From an uncultured Nitrospirales bacterium (lineage in GTDB: Bacteria > Nitrospirota > Nitrospiria > Nitrospirales > UBA8639): a stretch of 64,000 nt of DNA. Positions 61,649-64,000 of this stretch are shown in pieces. The notes under the pieces are model-generated. The model ran no database searches and was not told the DNA's origin. It saw only the letters and a list, made by a program, of their open reading frames with translations. Position numbers and translations under genes: made by a program. The stretch lies in assembly GCA_958295805.1 (NCBI GenBank), contig OY282373.1, forward strand, positions 2,575,001-2,639,000. Reading direction: 5' to 3'. Positions within the stretch are counted from its first letter, which is position 1. The number at the start of each line of letters is the position of its first letter.

Positions 61649-63368
61649 TTCGTCCGTCTCCCCGGCAGTCCCCTCCCCTCCGTTTTCCACGCGACTCTTC
61701 TCTCTTTTGTTCTTGCTCATTGTGGGGTCTCTCCTGCTGGTGGTCGGGCTTGGGGACGTGGGACTCACCGACCGCGACGAAGGCAGCAACGCTGAAGCCG
61801 CCCGAGAAATGCTCGAAACCGGTGATTGGATCTCGCCGACCCTGAATTATGAGCCGCGCTACGCCAAACCCGCCTTGGTGTATTGGGTCATCAGCGGCAC
61901 CTATGCCCTGTTCGGCGTGAATGAATTCACGGCTCGGTTGCCGTCCGCACTCTTTGGACTCGGGCTGCTCGTCGTCCACTATCTCTTTCTGTCTCGCGTG
62001 CTTGGGTCGACCGTCGCATTGTGTGGTTCACTCATGCTCCTGCTGAACGTGGAATTCGTCGGCATTCATCGCATGGTGTTGACCGACCCGGCGTTGGTCT
62101 TTTTTACCACCTCGGCCACCTACGGCTTTTGGATGGGCTTTCACGGGCGGGGCCGCGATCGTCGTTGGTTATGGCTGTTCTACGTCGGCATGGCACTCGC
62201 TACGTTGACCAAGGGACCGGTCGGTCTGCTCATTCCTCTGCTGGCCGTCGTTCCCTATCTTACACTGACCCGTCAGTGGTCCTCGTACTTCGCCACGGGA
62301 ATGCCCGTCCTCGGCTGGTCCGCGTGCGTTCTCCTTGCCGCACCCTGGTACGTGGCCATGTTTGCCATCCACGGCGCGGACTACGTCGCTGCCGCACAAG
62401 CCAATACCGCCGGACGATTTGCTCATCCCATGGAAGGACACGGGGGAACGATCCTGTTCTATTTCCCGATTCTCCTGGTGGGATTTTTCCCCTGGAGTGG
62501 ATTACTTCCCGTGGCCGTGTTTCACAGGCTGAAGGAGTGGAAACGATTCCGAACCGGCGAGAAGGACGCGCGTGGAGAACACGGGCTGTTGCTCTTTTGC
62601 GCGTTGTGGGTCACGAGCATTTTTGTCTTTTTCACCATCTCCGCCACGCGGCTTCCTCATTATATTCTGCCGCTTTATCCACCGGCCGCCCTGTTGGTGG
62701 CCGTGCTCTGGTCTCGTTTTCTCACGAACGCCGCGTCCTCGGGACTGACCGTCTCGACTCGCGTCGTTCTGTTCACCGGCTACCTTCTGAGCCTTGTTCT
62801 GGTTTCGGTCCCGGCACTCTATGAAACATTTCGGCACACCATCGCCGAGCAATTTCCCGCCGCGGAAAAGATCGACGTCGGGGCGACTCCAGTCGCGTTG
62901 GGAGTCGTCGCGTTTCTGGGTGTGATCATTTTTCGTCACGTGGTCCGGAAGGAAGACCGGCGGCATCAGGCTTTTGGAGTTCTGTCCGGCATGATGGGGA
63001 TATTTCTTCTCATCATGATCTTATTTGCCTTACCGCGGTTCGGAAAATTTTTCATCAATCCGCCTCAGGAATTGGCGACGATCGCCGGGGTCAATCTTGG
63101 ACCAGGGGACAGGCTCATTCACTTCGGACGAAAACTGCCGTCGCTGTCGTTCTACGCGAAGCGAAAGGTTCATTTCATCAATCCCGGTGAAGACGAAAAA
63201 TTTTTCCCGCACGTCAACGCGGACGGTCGCTTGATGGTGATTCTTTCGTCCCGTCTTCACGAGCGTCTGCCGGACCCGGTCGCGTCCTTCCCTCCGATTC
63301 TGCAACGGTACGGCTTTCTTCTCTTGTCGAGTGACCCACCCGGTGTTTTCAAGAAGGACCGTGGTTAG
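61641..63368 (+). CDS. GT39-family glycosyltransferase (ArnT-like)
   Basis: 575-residue membrane enzyme that moves a sugar from a polyprenyl phosphate. The N-terminus has the GT39 pattern VGLTDRDEGSNAEAAREML with the catalytic Asp/Glu region and NYEPRYAKPALVYWV. Many hydrophobic segments follow, then a soluble C-terminal domain. Together with the DPM1-like gene it should modify an envelope glycolipid, perhaps lipid A with a pentose. The start is GTG 61641. Confidence 0.9.
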   Translation: MADSSVSPAVPSPPFSTRLFSLLFLLIVGSLLLVVGLGDVGLTDRDEGSNAEAAREMLETGDWISPTLNYEPRYAKPALVYWVISGTYALFGVNEFTARLPSALFGLGLLVVHYLFLSRVLGSTVALCGSLMLLLNVEFVGIHRMVLTDPALVFFTTSATYGFWMGFHGRGRDRRWLWLFYVGMALATLTKGPVGLLIPLLAVVPYLTLTRQWSSYFATGMPVLGWSACVLLAAPWYVAMFAIHGADYVAAAQANTAGRFAHPMEGHGGTILFYFPILLVGFFPWSGLLPVAVFHRLKEWKRFRTGEKDARGEHGLLLFCALWVTSIFVFFTISATRLPHYILPLYPPAALLVAVLWSRFLTNAASSGLTVSTRVVLFTGYLLSLVLVSVPALYETFRHTIAEQFPAAEKIDVGATPVALGVVAFLGVIIFRHVVRKEDRRHQAFGVLSGMMGIFLLIMILFALPRFGKFFINPPQELATIAGVNLGPGDRLIHFGRKLPSLSFYAKRKVHFINPGEDEKFFPHVNADGRLMVILSSRLHERLPDPVASFPPILQRYGFLLLSSDPPGVFKKDRG

Positions 63369-63381
63369 AGCCGGGACCACG

Positions 63382-64000
63382 TCACGGTGGGAAGCTGTAG
63401 ATCATCACCGCAATGATGACCAACAGACTTGCCACTACCACAGACGGGAGGGTTTGCAGCACGGCCTGCACGAGGTTCACCCGCCACTCTCGCAGGGGAC
63501 GCGCCCACACGTAACCAATCAGGAACCCCAACAACGCTCCCCCAAGCACGTCAGTGGGAAAGTGGGAACCTCGAATGACCCGACTCACGCCGACGAAAAA
63601 GGCTGCGCCGTACCACATCCACGCGCCTTTCGGAAAATAGCGAGCCAGCACCGCAGCGACCGCCATCGAGGCCGCGGCGTGCCCGGAAGGAAACGCATCA
63701 AGCCCCGTTTGCCAGGAAGGGCCATAGTCGAAAGCCTGCTGATGCGTGAATCGGGGGCGGGGACGGCCGATAAGATGCTTGAGCATTTGCACGGCAATCC
63801 CCGCCATCGCATGCGCGACAACCCCGTCGATTCCCGACCGTTGATACGCCTTGTTCTTCCAGATCGCTCCGACGCCCCACAATCCTACGCACAGAACGAT
63901 CAGCGTGAGTCCATCCCCCAACCGATTGCCGAGCGTTCCCAGACCTTCCATGAACGAGGAATGGAGGGACCGAATGACGAGAATGGTCTGAAAGTCTACT
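63382..64000 (-). CDS. PAP2-family membrane phosphatase, 5' end outside window
   Basis: Membrane phosphatase with the three PAP2 motifs: KHLIGRPRP, FPSGHAA and SRVIRGSHFPTDVLGG. The frame is open to the right edge, and codons upstream of the ATG at 63951 (reading VDFQTILVIRSLHSSF) look like family sequence, so the real start is probably beyond 64000. It likely removes phosphate from undecaprenyl pyrophosphate or a lipid A precursor, which suits the neighbouring glycolipid genes. Confidence 0.88.
   Translation of the reverse strand, partial: VDFQTILVIRSLHSSFMEGLGTLGNRLGDGLTLIVLCVGLWGVGAIWKNKAYQRSGIDGVVAHAMAGIAVQMLKHLIGRPRPRFTHQQAFDYGPSWQTGLDAFPSGHAAASMAVAAVLARYFPKGAWMWYGAAFFVGVSRVIRGSHFPTDVLGGALLGFLIGYVWARPLREWRVNLVQAVLQTLPSVVVASLLVIIAVMIYSFPP

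Overview
The window looks like chromosomal DNA of a Gram-negative bacterium, most likely a Nitrospira-type member of the Nitrospirota. The grounds are the block rho-rpmE-prfA-prmC-murA-hisGDBH-hisA-hisF-hisIE followed by dnaG-rpoD, a B12-dependent ribonucleotide reductase, an alginate-export-type outer-membrane barrel, and type A RNase P RNA. The phylum is inferred from gene content and order by eye, not from a database search.

Left part (1-10.8 kb). The 3' part of pyrD and a comF gene are followed by an accessory island ending just before mraZ. The island holds a complete DNA phosphorothioation modification operon, dndBCDE. It is divergent from a three-gene operon coding a GIY-YIG nuclease, a large second DGQHR (DndB-like) protein and a RelA/SpoT-type alarmone synthetase without a hydrolase domain. 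A convergent ORC/Cdc6-like AAA ATPase closes the island. No dndA and no dndFGH are present. I regard the GIY-YIG/DGQHR/RelA operon as the best candidate for an undescribed (probably defence) module.

Centre (10.8-46 kb) is mostly housekeeping. It runs from mraZ, a RusA-like resolvase and a HEAT-repeat protein to the tRNA methylthiotransferases mtaB and miaB, with miaB running into a tRNA-Arg gene. Then come a Ktr/Trk potassium channel subunit, nrdJ with a rich upstream regulatory region, an FGE-like protein, and the unit rpoD - tRNA-Ile2 - zinc-ribbon protein - rnpB - tRNA-Glu. The long leftward run from rho to dnaG carries histidine biosynthesis, translation termination and murA. Small conserved genes (DUF2203, YciI, EVE), cstA and yajQ follow.

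Right part (46-64 kb) is more variable. It has two lipoproteins, one with a caspase-like domain that has lost both catalytic residues and gained an EF-hand. It has a hicAB toxin-antitoxin pair, a duplicated coiled-coil gene with identical terminators, a two-gene unit of unknown small proteins, the large porin and two tatA genes. Three big arrays of REP palindromes lie here, with a REP-associated tyrosine transposase (RAYT) beside the third. One secreted protein appears to take its start codon from a REP palindrome. The window closes with a retropepsin-like protease pair and an envelope glycolipid cluster (GT2, LpxB-N-like, GT39/ArnT-like, PAP2). The PAP2 gene runs off the right edge.
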